Source: an uncultured Pelagibacteraceae bacterium (GTDB lineage: Bacteria; Pseudomonadota; Alphaproteobacteria; Pelagibacterales; AG-422-B15). From it: a stretch of 64,000 nucleotides of DNA. The notes below the pieces were generated by a model. That model ran no database searches and was not told the DNA's origin. It saw only the letters and a program-made list of their open reading frames with translations. The position numbers were made by a program, and so were the translations under genes. The stretch spans positions 104,449-168,448 of the forward strand of contig CACGAG010000001.1 in the NCBI GenBank assembly GCA_902571005.1, written 5' to 3'. Positions 30,092 through 41,008 of this stretch are shown in pieces (positions within the stretch are counted from its first letter, which is position 1; every line of letters begins with the position of its first letter).

Positions 30092-30668
30092 CTTCCTTTT
30101 TTGTTATTAATAAAGTCATCAAGTACAGCCAGACTGCTACAACTACATGATAAAAATGCCAGCTGAGATTTGGTTCAAACAGCTGAACCTGTCTAATAAT
30201 AAAATTAACCAGTATTATTGAAAAAATGAAGCTTGATACGAAACGAGAAGAAATTTTTTCTCTTGGTATCAAAAAAGAAAAAATTATTCCAAGAACAAGC
30301 CACATAACAGCATACATAATGATTAAACTTTTTGCTTGAAAGAAAATATATATACTTATCAATGCCATTATCAGTGCAAAAATTAAAATTATCTTTTCAT
30401 TAATGAACTGACTTCTTTTAATGACGTCTATCGTGATGAGGGGTACTCCGAATAGGAGTGATAGAGCTGTGAACAATTGATGTGAAGACTTCAGCCCGGT
30501 ATACATGTTTAAGCCAAACCTAAGGGTTGCTAAAAAAGCTGCGACTGCTAGTACTAAAACTCCAGCAGCAGCAAAGTTTAGCTTATGTTGCAAAAAGACT
30601 CTTATTGAGTATGCACCAGCTATTACAATCAGTATTTCAGAAAGAGCAAAATGAGCTGGAGGTGTCAT
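30078..30668 (-). CDS. Polytopic membrane protein next to the AGMO-like hydroxylase
   Basis: A 196-aa protein with about six or seven hydrophobic helices and few charges outside the ends; I do not recognise a named family. Its start overlaps the stop of the hydroxylase gene by one base (TAATG), a sign of coupled translation. Eukaryotic alkylglycerol monooxygenase has a membrane-helical C-terminal part after the fatty-acid-hydroxylase domain, so this gene could encode a separated equivalent. That is a hypothesis from position and hydrophobicity only. Confidence 0.6.
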   Translation of the reverse strand: MTPPAHFALSEILIVIAGAYSIRVFLQHKLNFAAAGVLVLAVAAFLATLRFGLNMYTGLKSSHQLFTALSLLFGVPLITIDVIKRSQFINEKIILIFALIMALISIYIFFQAKSLIIMYAVMWLVLGIIFSFLIPREKISSRFVSSFIFSIILVNFIIRQVQLFEPNLSWHFYHVVVAVWLYLMTLLITKKEAKYE

Positions 30669-31588
30669 TAATGACTTTTAATCGCCCTGATATAGTCTTC
30701 TTTAATTTGAGTTGAAGTTTTTCGGGTTCCGTCATGCGACCATCCAGGAGGGCCGAAAAGATACATAAATCTATCTTTAAGCGAAATACCGCGCATTGAA
30801 ATGTCTTTAAATATATTTGCATATTCTTCAAATAATATCCTGAGAGGATTCAAAGATGTCATCGGAACCACCAATCCATAGTCACAAGGTTCTTTTGGAT
30901 CTTCAGCAACAAATGTTCCAAACATTCTATCCCAAACCATTAGTGTTCCAGCATAATTTGCATCAAGGTATTTCGGATTTCTTGCATGATGAACTCTATG
31001 GTGTGAAGGTGTGTTAAATAAATACTCATACCAGCGTGGTAACTTATATATAGTTTGAGTATGGCATAAATATTGGTAGTAACCGTTTATAAACACACAG
31101 AATAAAACCATTACTGGATCAAAGCCAATGATTACAAGTGGTATTTTGAGCATTCGAGTTCCAGTGAAGTGTTTTGTAAATGGTTGTCTTGCACCAACAT
31201 CGATGCCCATTCTTTCTGAAGAGTGGTGAGTTCGATGCAGCCCCCAGCCCCATCGCCATCGATGACAAATTCTGTGATGTAGATAAAAAGTTAAATCATC
31301 AAGTATGAAGCATAAAACTAAAGCGCTTAAAGTAAATGGGAATGTATAAATCTGAAATTCCTTAGCCCAAAATAAAGCTCCTAGTGTTATAAACGCAAAT
31401 ATTCCATTAACAGGGTAACTTAAAACTCCCATGGACATATTTAATATCCACTCTTTAAAATCATTTTTACCTTTCAATTTAAAGAAATATATAGCTAATG
31501 TTTCTACAACTGCTATTCCAATTAAAATTGGTACCAATAACCAAAAAAGCTCTAGAGCGGAATATTGGAACAAAAAATCAACTGACAT
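30668..31588 (-). CDS. Fatty acid hydroxylase superfamily (alkylglycerol-monooxygenase/sterol-desaturase-like)
   Basis: Membrane-bound di-iron oxygenase of 306 aa. The eight-His pattern is visible: HHRICH (104-109), HRTHH (118-122), His176, and HHRVHH (196-201). Hydrophobic helices cover about 12-32, 55-75 and 83-100. The run PRWYEYLFNTPSHHRVHH and the following NYAGTLMVWDRMFGTF resemble AGMO-type enzymes, which cleave ether lipids, more than sterol C5 desaturases. It overlaps the upstream NTF2-like gene by 11 bases. The substrate is unknown; a membrane lipid is likely. Confidence 0.8.
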   Translation of the reverse strand: MSVDFLFQYSALELFWLLVPILIGIAVVETLAIYFFKLKGKNDFKEWILNMSMGVLSYPVNGIFAFITLGALFWAKEFQIYTFPFTLSALVLCFILDDLTFYLHHRICHRWRWGWGLHRTHHSSERMGIDVGARQPFTKHFTGTRMLKIPLVIIGFDPVMVLFCVFINGYYQYLCHTQTIYKLPRWYEYLFNTPSHHRVHHARNPKYLDANYAGTLMVWDRMFGTFVAEDPKEPCDYGLVVPMTSLNPLRILFEEYANIFKDISMRGISLKDRFMYLFGPPGWSHDGTRKTSTQIKEDYIRAIKSH

Positions 31589-31973
31589 TTTTAAAACTCT
31601 CTAACATGTTACCCATCATCTTATGTATTATATTAACACCCTGGAGTGGTCTGATAAATACTTTAAATTCAGTAATAAGTCCAGCTTCATTCCATGTGAT
31701 GAGGTCGATTCCATTAATATCAGTATCTTCAATAGTCAAAGTAAATTCAAGGCTTGCGTTTGTTTTTCCAATTATTTCTTTATGATATTTAAAATTCGAT
31801 GCATTAAATACTTCTGATGCAGCCATTAAATATTTTAATGTGATATCTTTTCCTCGCTGAGGTGTGTACACAACTGGAGAATAAAAAATAACATGCTCAT
31901 CTAATATCTCTGTCAAAGCATTGTAGTCTCGAAGATTAACTACATCATGCCATTTTGATATTGGGTTTTGCAT
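31578..31973 (-). CDS. SnoaL/NTF2-like small protein
   Basis: A 131-aa cone-shaped-barrel (NTF2-like) protein: an N-terminal helix ISKWHDVVNLRDYNALTEILDEHVIFYSP followed by strands ending in EFKVFIRPLQG. Members serve as small isomerases, hydrolases or ligand carriers, so no reaction can be assigned. It is the first of three tightly packed genes (NTF2-like, hydroxylase, membrane protein), 21 bases after xerC. Confidence 0.7.
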   Translation of the reverse strand: MQNPISKWHDVVNLRDYNALTEILDEHVIFYSPVVYTPQRGKDITLKYLMAASEVFNASNFKYHKEIIGKTNASLEFTLTIEDTDINGIDLITWNEAGLITEFKVFIRPLQGVNIIHKMMGNMLESFKNVS

Positions 31974-31994
31974 ATATATTAATATATAATTTAT

Positions 31995-32912
31995 TTATTT
32001 CTTAGCAAGCGGATGGGTTTTTGAATATGCTTCATATAGTCGCTCAGTCTCAACTTTGGTATATCTTTGAGTTGTGGAAAGACTGCTATGTCCCAATAAT
32101 TCCTGAATTGTTCTCAAGTCTCCACCTGAGTCCAGCAAATGTGTAGCAAAACTATGTCTCAACGCATGAGGGGTTGCAGTTTCAGGTAAAGACAAATTAT
32201 GTCTAATTTTTTCCAAAGTATATTGAATAATTCTCGGACTAAGACGGTTCATTCTTTTACCTAAAAAAAGTGGATCACCATTTTCAAAACCTTTTGGACA
32301 CTCTTTTATATATTCTTTTATTTCGCGCTTAATAAATTCCATTAAAGGCACGAGTCTTTCTTTGTTACCTTTTCCTCTAATAACCAGATATTCATTTTCA
32401 TTAATATCATCATAATTTAAATTTAATGCCTCAGATATTCTCAATCCACATCCATATAGAAGCATAAGGATTGACTTATTTCGTAATCCTACCCATTTCT
32501 CTTTTTCAATTTCTTGAGAATATTTAATAGCTTCAATTGCAAGATCAGCTGAAATTGGTCTGGGCAAAGACTTTTTTGCTTTAGGAGATTTTAAGGATTG
32601 TATCGTACTATTTTTTATTTTTTCATTCTTTACTAAGAAATTAAAAAAAGATTTTAATGATGATATCACTCGTGCAATTGATGTAGTTCCAATACCTTGA
32701 TTTCTTAAAAAGGATAAGAAACTTCTGAAGTCAGAAATTTGCATACTATCAAGATCACTCATTGATAAACTGCCCCCAAAATGATCCTTTGAAAAAATTA
32801 AAAATTTTTCAATGTCATTTTTGTAGCTTATAAGCGTGTTATCACTTAAGTTTCTTACTTTCTGTAAATTCTCAATCCAATCGTGAAAGCATTCTTTAAC
32901 TTGATTATTCAC
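31995..32912 (-). CDS. xerC: Tyrosine recombinase XerC/XerD family
   Basis: Site-specific recombinase of 305 aa that resolves chromosome dimers at dif. It has an N-terminal SAM-like core-binding domain, then Arg in CGLRISEALNL, the beta-hairpin Lys in RGKGNKERLVPL, HALRHSFATHLL, LGHSSLSTTQRYT and the Tyr nucleophile near the end. TTQRYT and the priA-fsa-xerC neighbourhood favour XerC; XerD would be the alternative. The start is GTG, three bases after the fsa stop. No mobile-element context is seen. Confidence 0.88.
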   Translation of the reverse strand: MNNQVKECFHDWIENLQKVRNLSDNTLISYKNDIEKFLIFSKDHFGGSLSMSDLDSMQISDFRSFLSFLRNQGIGTTSIARVISSLKSFFNFLVKNEKIKNSTIQSLKSPKAKKSLPRPISADLAIEAIKYSQEIEKEKWVGLRNKSILMLLYGCGLRISEALNLNYDDINENEYLVIRGKGNKERLVPLMEFIKREIKEYIKECPKGFENGDPLFLGKRMNRLSPRIIQYTLEKIRHNLSLPETATPHALRHSFATHLLDSGGDLRTIQELLGHSSLSTTQRYTKVETERLYEAYSKTHPLAKK

Positions 32913-32915
32913 ACA

Positions 32916-33572
32916 CTAAAGAATTTTTTGATTCGTTTTTTTCCAATCATCGAGAAAAGCTTTTAAACCCTTATCTGTTAAGGGATGCTTATATAACTTT
33001 TCAAGCGTTGCAGGTGGCAAGGTGACTACGTCAGCACCAATCATTCCAGACTCAATAACATGATCAACTGTTCTAACTGAAGCAACTAATATTTTTGTTT
33101 TAATATTTTTATAATTTGAATATATCGCTTTGATTTCTCTAATTAGGTTCATTCCATTTTCACCTATATCATCTAATCGTCCAACAAATGGAGATATATA
33201 TGTTGCTCCACATTTAGCGGCAATTAATGCCTGTGCAGCTGAAAAACATAGGGTTACATTGGTTTTGATCTTTTTGCTGCTTAGTATTTTACAAGCTTTA
33301 AGTCCTTCTTCTGTTAAAGGTAACTTAATAACAATATTTTTAGATATTTTTGATAGTATTTTTGCTTCCGCAATCATTCCCTTGCATTCAATGGCCGTAA
33401 CTTCAGCACTAATCGGCCCTTTTATCATTTTTGAAATTTCTTTAAGTATTTTTTTAAAATCTTTTCCTGATTTGGCCACTAATGATGGATTGGTTGTAAT
33501 TCCATTAATCAAGCCGGTTTCTTTAAATTCTCTAATTACTTCCACATCTGCTGTATCTAAAAAGAATTCCAT
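32916..33572 (-). CDS. fsa: Fructose-6-phosphate aldolase / small transaldolase
   Basis: Class I aldolase of the TalC/FSA subfamily (218 aa). It has [26 protein letters not shown], the Schiff-base Lys in [13 protein letters not shown], and [11 protein letters not shown]. The short form may act as transaldolase or as F6P aldolase; sequence alone does not decide. In alphaproteobacteria it commonly neighbours priA, as here (divergent). Confidence 0.92.
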   Translation of the reverse strand: MEFFLDTADVEVIREFKETGLINGITTNPSLVAKSGKDFKKILKEISKMIKGPISAEVTAIECKGMIAEAKILSKISKNIVIKLPLTEEGLKACKILSSKKIKTNVTLCFSAAQALIAAKCGATYISPFVGRLDDIGENGMNLIREIKAIYSNYKNIKTKILVASVRTVDHVIESGMIGADVVTLPPATLEKLYKHPLTDKGLKAFLDDWKKTNQKIL

Positions 33573-33590
33573 AACAAATAATATTTTGAC

Positions 33591-33606
33591 TGATATATTT
33601 ATATCA
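33591..33606. repeat. 16-base perfect palindrome between fsa and priA
   Basis: TGATATA-TT-TATATCA lies in the 58-base divergent gap, overlapping a TTGACT hexamer. It has the form of a dimeric repressor site that could serve both genes, though AT-only palindromes of this size can occur by chance in such AT-rich DNA. Confidence 0.4.
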
Positions 33607-33630
33607 TAGTTAGAGATTCAAACAAAATTT

Positions 33631-35625
33631 ATGAATAAAATTATTTACTATATAGATGTCTTATTAGCTCACAATGTAAGTGAAGAATTTACCTATAAAC
33701 ATGAAACGATTGAAAAACCTAGAGTTGGAACGATTGTTTTAGCTCCTTTGCGCTCAGGAGAAAAAGTTGGAATTATCACCAAAGTTAACAGTGTTTTAAA
33801 TGATTCAAAAATAAAGATGAAATTTATAAAAGAAATTTCACCCGAGTATAGACTGAATTCAAAAATGATAAAGTTTTTAAATTGGGTTAGTAATTACAAT
33901 TTAATTGATAGAGGGTTAGTTCTCAAAATGATTTTGTCGCATAGTAAATTTTATTTTAAAAAGAAAAAAACAAAAGAACTCACTTCGAATATTAAAAAAA
34001 ATGTTAAGACAATAAAGCTAAGTTTGGAGCAAAAAAGGGCTTCTCAAGATATACTAAAAATTTTTCAACAACGAAATTTTAAGCCTGTCCTACTTGATGG
34101 TGTCCCTGGATCTGGAAAAACAGAAGTTTATTTTGATGTTATAAAAAATTTTGTTAAAGATGGTGAACAAGTTTTAATTATGTTTCCAGAAGTTTCACTG
34201 ACACGAGATTTTGTAAATAGAATTGAAGAAAGATTTGGGTTTTCACCAATAGTTTGGCACTCAAAGATAAGTACTGCTAATAAAACAAAAGTATTAAAGA
34301 GCATTATTGATGGCACTTCTCAAATTATTGTTGGTGCTCGTTCCTCTTTATTTCTACCATACAAAAACCTATCAATGATTGTCTTAGATGAAGAGCATGA
34401 CAGCTCTTATAAACAAGAAGAACAAGGTATATACCACGCACGGGATATGTCAGTCGTTAAGAGTTCAATAGAAGATATTCCAATTATTTTAGCTAGCGCT
34501 ACCCCATCACTCGAGACAATTTTTAATGTGATGAATAAAAAATATAATAAAGTTTCGATCAAAAATAAGTATTTTAATCAAGAAGAAAATGAAATTTTCA
34601 TAGTTAATATGAAAAAAGAAAAATTAAAAAAAGATCAATGGTTATCTGAAAGACTCATTAAAGAAATCAGTCAGACATTGAAAAATAAACATCAGACATT
34701 GCTTTATATCAACAAAAGAGGATATGCACCCGTAATTATTTGTAAGTCATGTGGGCATAAAATAACATGTAAAAACTGTTCAAGTTACTTAGTAGAACAT
34801 TTAAATAATAAAAAATTACTATGTCATCACTGTGGTCATAGTATTTTAACTAAGGGCTTAGAATGTCCTTCATGTCGAAATAATGATAGCCACTTTATTG
34901 ATTATGGAGCCGGCATTGAAAAAATATTTACAGAAATTTCAAAAACTTTTCCCTTGGCAAAGATATGCCTATTCTCTAGTGATCATATCAAATCGCAAGA
35001 TGAATTAGAAATTAAGGTAAAACAAATTAAAGATCATGAATATGATATTATTATCGGAACTCAACTTATAACTAAAGGTTATCACTTTCCTAACCTTGCA
35101 TGTGTTGGAATAATTGATGCGGATATGACATTGAAAGGTGGTGATCTGAGAGCTTCTGAAAAAACTTATCAGGCCTTATACCAAGTATCTGGAAGAGCGG
35201 GACGGGCTCAAATAAAAGGAAGAGTGATTATTCAAACATATTATCCTGAAAACGAAACTATTCAGTCTCTAGCACAATTAAATCGAGATACATTTTATGA
35301 AAATGAAATATATTATCGCAAGCTTAATAACCTTCCACCTTCAGGAAAAATGGCGGCAATAATTGTTAGTGGAAATAATATTGCCAAGGTGAGGGAGCAA
35401 TGCAGTATCATGTTTGGTTCTATTCCAAATATTTCAGAACTTGAAATATATGGTCCTGCGCCAGCCCCATTATCCAAGTTAAAAGGACGCCACAGACAGA
35501 GATTTTTGATACATGACAAAAAAGCCAGAAATATGCAAAAAATAGTCAATGCTTGGCTCAAGAATTCTAAATCATTATCTAGCGTAAACATATCTGTGGA
35601 TATCGACCCATTCAGCTTTGTATAA
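33631..35625 (+). CDS. priA: Primosomal replication protein PriA (3'-5' helicase)
   Basis: Replication-restart helicase that reloads DnaB at stalled forks. The 664-aa protein has Walker A GVPGSGKT (157-164), DEEHD Walker B, eight Cys for two zinc sites (CKSCGHKITCKNC, then CHHCG and CPSC), and the helicase C-terminal motif QVSGRAGR. The N-terminal fork-binding domain is short, which is common in small alphaproteobacterial genomes. Confidence 0.96.
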   Translation: MNKIIYYIDVLLAHNVSEEFTYKHETIEKPRVGTIVLAPLRSGEKVGIITKVNSVLNDSKIKMKFIKEISPEYRLNSKMIKFLNWVSNYNLIDRGLVLKMILSHSKFYFKKKKTKELTSNIKKNVKTIKLSLEQKRASQDILKIFQQRNFKPVLLDGVPGSGKTEVYFDVIKNFVKDGEQVLIMFPEVSLTRDFVNRIEERFGFSPIVWHSKISTANKTKVLKSIIDGTSQIIVGARSSLFLPYKNLSMIVLDEEHDSSYKQEEQGIYHARDMSVVKSSIEDIPIILASATPSLETIFNVMNKKYNKVSIKNKYFNQEENEIFIVNMKKEKLKKDQWLSERLIKEISQTLKNKHQTLLYINKRGYAPVIICKSCGHKITCKNCSSYLVEHLNNKKLLCHHCGHSILTKGLECPSCRNNDSHFIDYGAGIEKIFTEISKTFPLAKICLFSSDHIKSQDELEIKVKQIKDHEYDIIIGTQLITKGYHFPNLACVGIIDADMTLKGGDLRASEKTYQALYQVSGRAGRAQIKGRVIIQTYYPENETIQSLAQLNRDTFYENEIYYRKLNNLPPSGKMAAIIVSGNNIAKVREQCSIMFGSIPNISELEIYGPAPAPLSKLKGRHRQRFLIHDKKARNMQKIVNAWLKNSKSLSSVNISVDIDPFSFV

Positions 35626-35709
35626 AATTCGAATTGCGACATTCCAATACTTGAAAAATACGAGAGTTAATGGTACGGAAAGAGTGAATTTTTAAGGAAT
35701 TTCCTCATA

Positions 35710-36270
35710 ATGGCTAACGCAAGTACAAGACAAATCGCATCAGTTGATAGATATGCTAATGCATTATTTCAGCTGGCAAAAGAGGCCAAAGTACTCGAAA
35801 CTGTTTCCAGTGAACTTTTAAATTTAAAAAAAATATTGAATGAAGATGATACTTTATTATCCATGGTTAAAAACCCTTCAATCAGCAAATCTAATAAATT
35901 TAATTTTTTTAATTCACTTTCTGAGAAAATTGAGATGTCTAAGTTGGCAAAAAATTTTATTGGAGTAATAATTAATAAAAACCGAATTAACTACTTAATG
36001 GATATAATTAATTCATTTGAAAAACTAATGTCTGGACTTAAGGGTGAGATGTCAGCAACAATTACTTCAGCTAAAGTTCTAAAAGAAGAAGAATTAAAGC
36101 ATATTAAAGATAAACTCAAAGATAAGTTTAGTTCAGAATTTAATATTAACACTATAGTTGATGAGACTTTAATAGGTGGTCTTAAAATACAAGTTGGCAG
36201 TCAAATGATTGATAGCAGTATTAAAAATCAACTCCAAACATTAAAAGAAAAAATGAAAGAGGTCGCTTAA
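35710..36270 (+). CDS. atpH: ATP synthase F1 delta subunit
   Basis: Peripheral-stalk connector (OSCP-type), 186 aa. It has [14 protein letters not shown] at the N-terminus and the C-terminal [31 protein letters not shown] lies just upstream. First gene of an F1-only operon atpHAGDC; F0 genes are elsewhere, the usual alphaproteobacterial split. Confidence 0.96.
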   Translation: MANASTRQIASVDRYANALFQLAKEAKVLETVSSELLNLKKILNEDDTLLSMVKNPSISKSNKFNFFNSLSEKIEMSKLAKNFIGVIINKNRINYLMDIINSFEKLMSGLKGEMSATITSAKVLKEEELKHIKDKLKDKFSSEFNINTIVDETLIGGLKIQVGSQMIDSSIKNQLQTLKEKMKEVA

Positions 36271-37796
36271 TGGACATTCAACCATCAGAAATATCAAAAA
36301 TACTCAAAGAAGAAATTAAAAATTTTGGATCTGACTCTGAAATTACAGAAGTTGGTCAAGTTCTTTCAATTGGAGATGGTATCGCAAGAATTTATGGACT
36401 TGATAATGTTCAGGCCGGTGAAATGGTAATGTTTGACGATGGTACAAGAGGAATGGCCCTTAACCTGGAGGATGATAATGTAGGTGTTGTACTATTTGGA
36501 AGTGATGCAAATATTAAAGAAGGTGATACGGTTAAAAGGACAAATTCTATTGTTGATGTTCCTGTAGGTAAGGAGTTGCTTGGAAGAGTTGTAGATGCAC
36601 TTGGAAATCCAATAGATGGAAAAGGAAACATTGAGTCACATAATAGAAGTCGTATTGAAGTTAAAGCGCCAGGTATAATACCAAGAAAATCAGTATCTGA
36701 ACCAATGCAAACAGGTCTTAAAGCGATCGACAGCTTGATTCCAATTGGCAGAGGACAACGTGAATTAATTATCGGTGACAGACAAACTGGGAAAACAGCA
36801 ATTGCTATTGATACTATTATAAATCAAAAATCTATTAATGAGTCTGGCGATGAATCTAAGAAACTTTATTGTATTTATGTCGGTATAGGTCAAAAAAGAT
36901 CTTCAATTGCTCAAACAGTGAAAGCCTTAGAAGACGCTGGTGCTATGGAATATACTACAGTTGTTGCAGCAACAGCAAGTGACGCTGCTCCACTACAATT
37001 TCTTGCTCCTTATACTGGTTGTTCAATGGGTGAATATTTTCGTGATAATGGAATGCATGCTCTAATAATTTATGACGATTTATCAAAACAAGCAGTAGCT
37101 TATAGACAAATGTCATTACTTCTTAGAAGACCTCCAGGACGTGAAGCATTTCCTGGAGACGTATTTTATCTTCACAGCAGATTGCTTGAGAGAGCAGCCA
37201 AGATGAATGATGAAAATGGAGGCGGTTCATTAACAGCCTTGCCTGTAATTGAAACTCAAGCAAATGATGTTAGTGCATTTATTCCGACAAACGTGATTTC
37301 GATCACTGATGGTCAAATTTTTCTAGAAACTGAATTGTTTAACCAAGGTATCAGACCAGCAGTTAATGTAGGTTTAAGTGTGTCCCGAGTTGGTTCTGCA
37401 GCACAAACCAAGGCGATGAAGAAGGTAGCAGGCTCGATAAAACTTGAACTGGCCCAGTACCGTGAAATGGCAGCATTTGCCCAATTTGGTTCAGACCTAG
37501 ATGCCTCAACTCAAAAGCTATTAAATAGAGGTTCAAAACTTACAGAACTATTAAAACAAAACCAGTATTCACCGATGACAATTGCAGAGCAAGTTGTTTC
37601 AATTTTTACCGGTGTGAATGGCTATTTAGATGATCTGGAGTTGAATCAGATAAGGGATTTTGAAAAAGATCTATTTGAACTTATAAAATCATCTCATTCA
37701 GATATAATTGAGTCTATCAATTCATCTGGAGACTTAAATGACGACATTTCCAGTAAATTAACATCAATAATTGAAGAGTTTAAAAAAAATAGGTAA
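36270..37796 (+). CDS. atpA: ATP synthase F1 alpha subunit
   Basis: Non-catalytic nucleotide-binding subunit of 508 aa. P-loop GDRQTGKT at 169-176, [26 protein letters not shown] region and [13 protein letters not shown] are present. It overlaps atpH by one base (TAATG) and precedes atpG directly. Confidence 0.98.
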   Translation: MDIQPSEISKILKEEIKNFGSDSEITEVGQVLSIGDGIARIYGLDNVQAGEMVMFDDGTRGMALNLEDDNVGVVLFGSDANIKEGDTVKRTNSIVDVPVGKELLGRVVDALGNPIDGKGNIESHNRSRIEVKAPGIIPRKSVSEPMQTGLKAIDSLIPIGRGQRELIIGDRQTGKTAIAIDTIINQKSINESGDESKKLYCIYVGIGQKRSSIAQTVKALEDAGAMEYTTVVAATASDAAPLQFLAPYTGCSMGEYFRDNGMHALIIYDDLSKQAVAYRQMSLLLRRPPGREAFPGDVFYLHSRLLERAAKMNDENGGGSLTALPVIETQANDVSAFIPTNVISITDGQIFLETELFNQGIRPAVNVGLSVSRVGSAAQTKAMKKVAGSIKLELAQYREMAAFAQFGSDLDASTQKLLNRGSKLTELLKQNQYSPMTIAEQVVSIFTGVNGYLDDLELNQIRDFEKDLFELIKSSHSDIIESINSSGDLNDDISSKLTSIIEEFKKNR

Positions 37797-38681
37797 ATGC
37801 CAAGTTTAGACGATCTAAAAAAACGAATTGGTAGCGTTAAGTCTACTCAAAAAATAACTAAAGCCATGAAAATGGTTGCAGCTGCAAAATTACGGCGTGC
37901 CCAAGAATCTGCTGAGTCAAGTCGTCCTTATTCTGAGACCATGGAGGATCTTATATCATCTATATCATCTGGGTACTCTCCAACTTCAAATGAAAGAAAT
38001 TTATTAACCGGAGATAATAAGGACTCAATTCATATGTTGATCCTCTTTACATCTGAGAGAGGACTGTGTGGTGGATTTAATTCAATTGTCACTAAATCAC
38101 TTCGAGATAAAGTAGCAAGTCTTGAGGAGACAGGCAAACAAGTAAAAATTATTTGTGTCGGAAAAAAGGGTTATGACATTATTAAAAGACAGCATGAAGA
38201 AAAAATTGTCGAAGTTGTTGATATGAGATCTGTTAAGTCTGCTTCTTATCAGGATGCAAAAAATATAGCTGACAAAATAATAAAAATGTATTTCGACGAA
38301 GAATTTGATAAATGTTCTATCTTTTATAATAAGTTTAAATCAGTAATATCTCAGATTCCAACTGAACAACAAATTGTTCCAATTGATATTCCTGAAAACG
38401 AGTCAGATACAACAAAAAATGATAAAACTTTTTTTGAATTTGAACCCGGTGAGAGTGAAATACTCGATGAACTACTCCCGCTGAACTTTACAATACAAAT
38501 ATTTAAAGCTTTACTAGAAAGTGCGGCCAGCGAACAAGGTGCTAGAATGAGCGCTATGGATAATGCATCAAGAAACGCGTCTGATATGATTGATAATTTA
38601 ACACTATTTTATAACCGTTCCAGACAAGCTGTTATTACTAAAGAGCTTATTGAGATAATTTCTGGAGCAGAAGCAGTTTAA
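37797..38681 (+). CDS. atpG: ATP synthase F1 gamma subunit
   Basis: Central rotor shaft, 294 aa. Both signature ends are present: LKKRIGSVKSTQKITKAMKMVAAAKL at the N-terminus (quoted in part) and ASEQGARMSAMDNASRNA with YNRSRQAVITKELIEI at the C-terminus. Confidence 0.97.
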   Translation: MPSLDDLKKRIGSVKSTQKITKAMKMVAAAKLRRAQESAESSRPYSETMEDLISSISSGYSPTSNERNLLTGDNKDSIHMLILFTSERGLCGGFNSIVTKSLRDKVASLEETGKQVKIICVGKKGYDIIKRQHEEKIVEVVDMRSVKSASYQDAKNIADKIIKMYFDEEFDKCSIFYNKFKSVISQIPTEQQIVPIDIPENESDTTKNDKTFFEFEPGESEILDELLPLNFTIQIFKALLESAASEQGARMSAMDNASRNASDMIDNLTLFYNRSRQAVITKELIEIISGAEAV

Positions 38682-38685
38682 TTAA

Positions 38686-40122
<1,437 letters not shown>

Positions 40123-40127
40123 CTTGA

Positions 40128-40514
40128 ATGCCTGATCAATTCAACTATAAATTAGTAACGCCTGAAAAAATATACCTTGAGGGTGTTGCTCAAATGGTTG
40201 TCTTACCTGGTGCGGAAGGTGATCTTGGAGTGCTTCCAAATCACTCAAATATTATTACCTCTCTTAGGCCAGGAATCATAAAAGTAACTAATTCAGATCA
40301 AACAAAATCATTGTTTGTTGAAGAGGGCTTTATTAAATTCTCTAACAACGAGCTACTTGTTATAGCTGTGGGTTTGGATGAAGAAGCTGCTTTAAATAAT
40401 GACTTTATTAATGATAAAATTGAGAATTATTCTTCGGCTCTTGAGACCGCTGATGAGACTCAAAAAATGAAAATTCAGAAAAAAATTGATAGTTTAAAAC
40501 TACTTTTAAATTAA
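40128..40514 (+). CDS. atpC: ATP synthase F1 epsilon subunit
   Basis: Rotor subunit and intrinsic inhibitor, 128 aa. It shows the N-terminal beta-sandwich with LPGAEGDLGVLPNHSNIITSL and a C-terminal helical hairpin. Its TAA shares TTAA with the convergent rppH stop. Confidence 0.95.
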   Translation: MPDQFNYKLVTPEKIYLEGVAQMVVLPGAEGDLGVLPNHSNIITSLRPGIIKVTNSDQTKSLFVEEGFIKFSNNELLVIAVGLDEEAALNNDFINDKIENYSSALETADETQKMKIQKKIDSLKLLLN

Positions 40515-40981
40515 ATATCAATATTATTAATTTCTTTAAATATGTTTGTATAAAGTCTTCTTTTAAAGGGAACGATTTTTTTAAGTATTTTATCTTGTGT
40601 AGACCATTCCCATTTCTTAAATTCTGGTTTCTTTGTTTTAATATTTATATCTTCATCTTTTCCGGTAAAACTTATTATAAACCATTTTTGTTTTTGACCA
40701 ATAAATCTACCTTTCCAAAGTTTTTTTCTTAAATAAGAAGGAAGTTTATAAAAATACCAAGTTTTACTTTCATATATAATTTTATAATTTTTTTTAATTC
40801 CAGTTTCCTCTTTCATTTCTCGTATAACAGCTTTTGCAGGGCTTTCTCCTTTATCAATTCCACCTTGTGGCATCTGCCAAGCTGATTTATCTTTATCAAA
40901 TCTTTGTCCAATAAAAATTTGATTCTTAGAGTTGAGAATGATCATTCCAACTCCTCTTCTATACCTTGGTTTTTGATCCAT
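40511..40981 (-). CDS. rppH: RNA pyrophosphohydrolase RppH
   Basis: Nudix hydrolase that removes pyrophosphate from mRNA 5' ends and starts RNase E-dependent decay. The 156-aa protein opens YRRGVGMIILN, has the Nudix box from GGIDKGES to REMKEETGI, and WQMPQGG. It lies downstream of ctpA in a long minus-strand cluster, as in other alphaproteobacteria. Confidence 0.95.
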   Translation of the reverse strand: MDQKPRYRRGVGMIILNSKNQIFIGQRFDKDKSAWQMPQGGIDKGESPAKAVIREMKEETGIKKNYKIIYESKTWYFYKLPSYLRKKLWKGRFIGQKQKWFIISFTGKDEDINIKTKKPEFKKWEWSTQDKILKKIVPFKRRLYTNIFKEINNIDI

Positions 40982-41008
40982 TCTGTTCTGTTGCTGAAAA
41001 TATTAATT

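Noticed and set aside
31995-32912. Tyrosine recombinase as sign of an integrated element
   Set aside because: It is a Xer-type housekeeping recombinase with the usual fsa-priA neighbours; no attachment repeats, tRNA or phage genes are seen.
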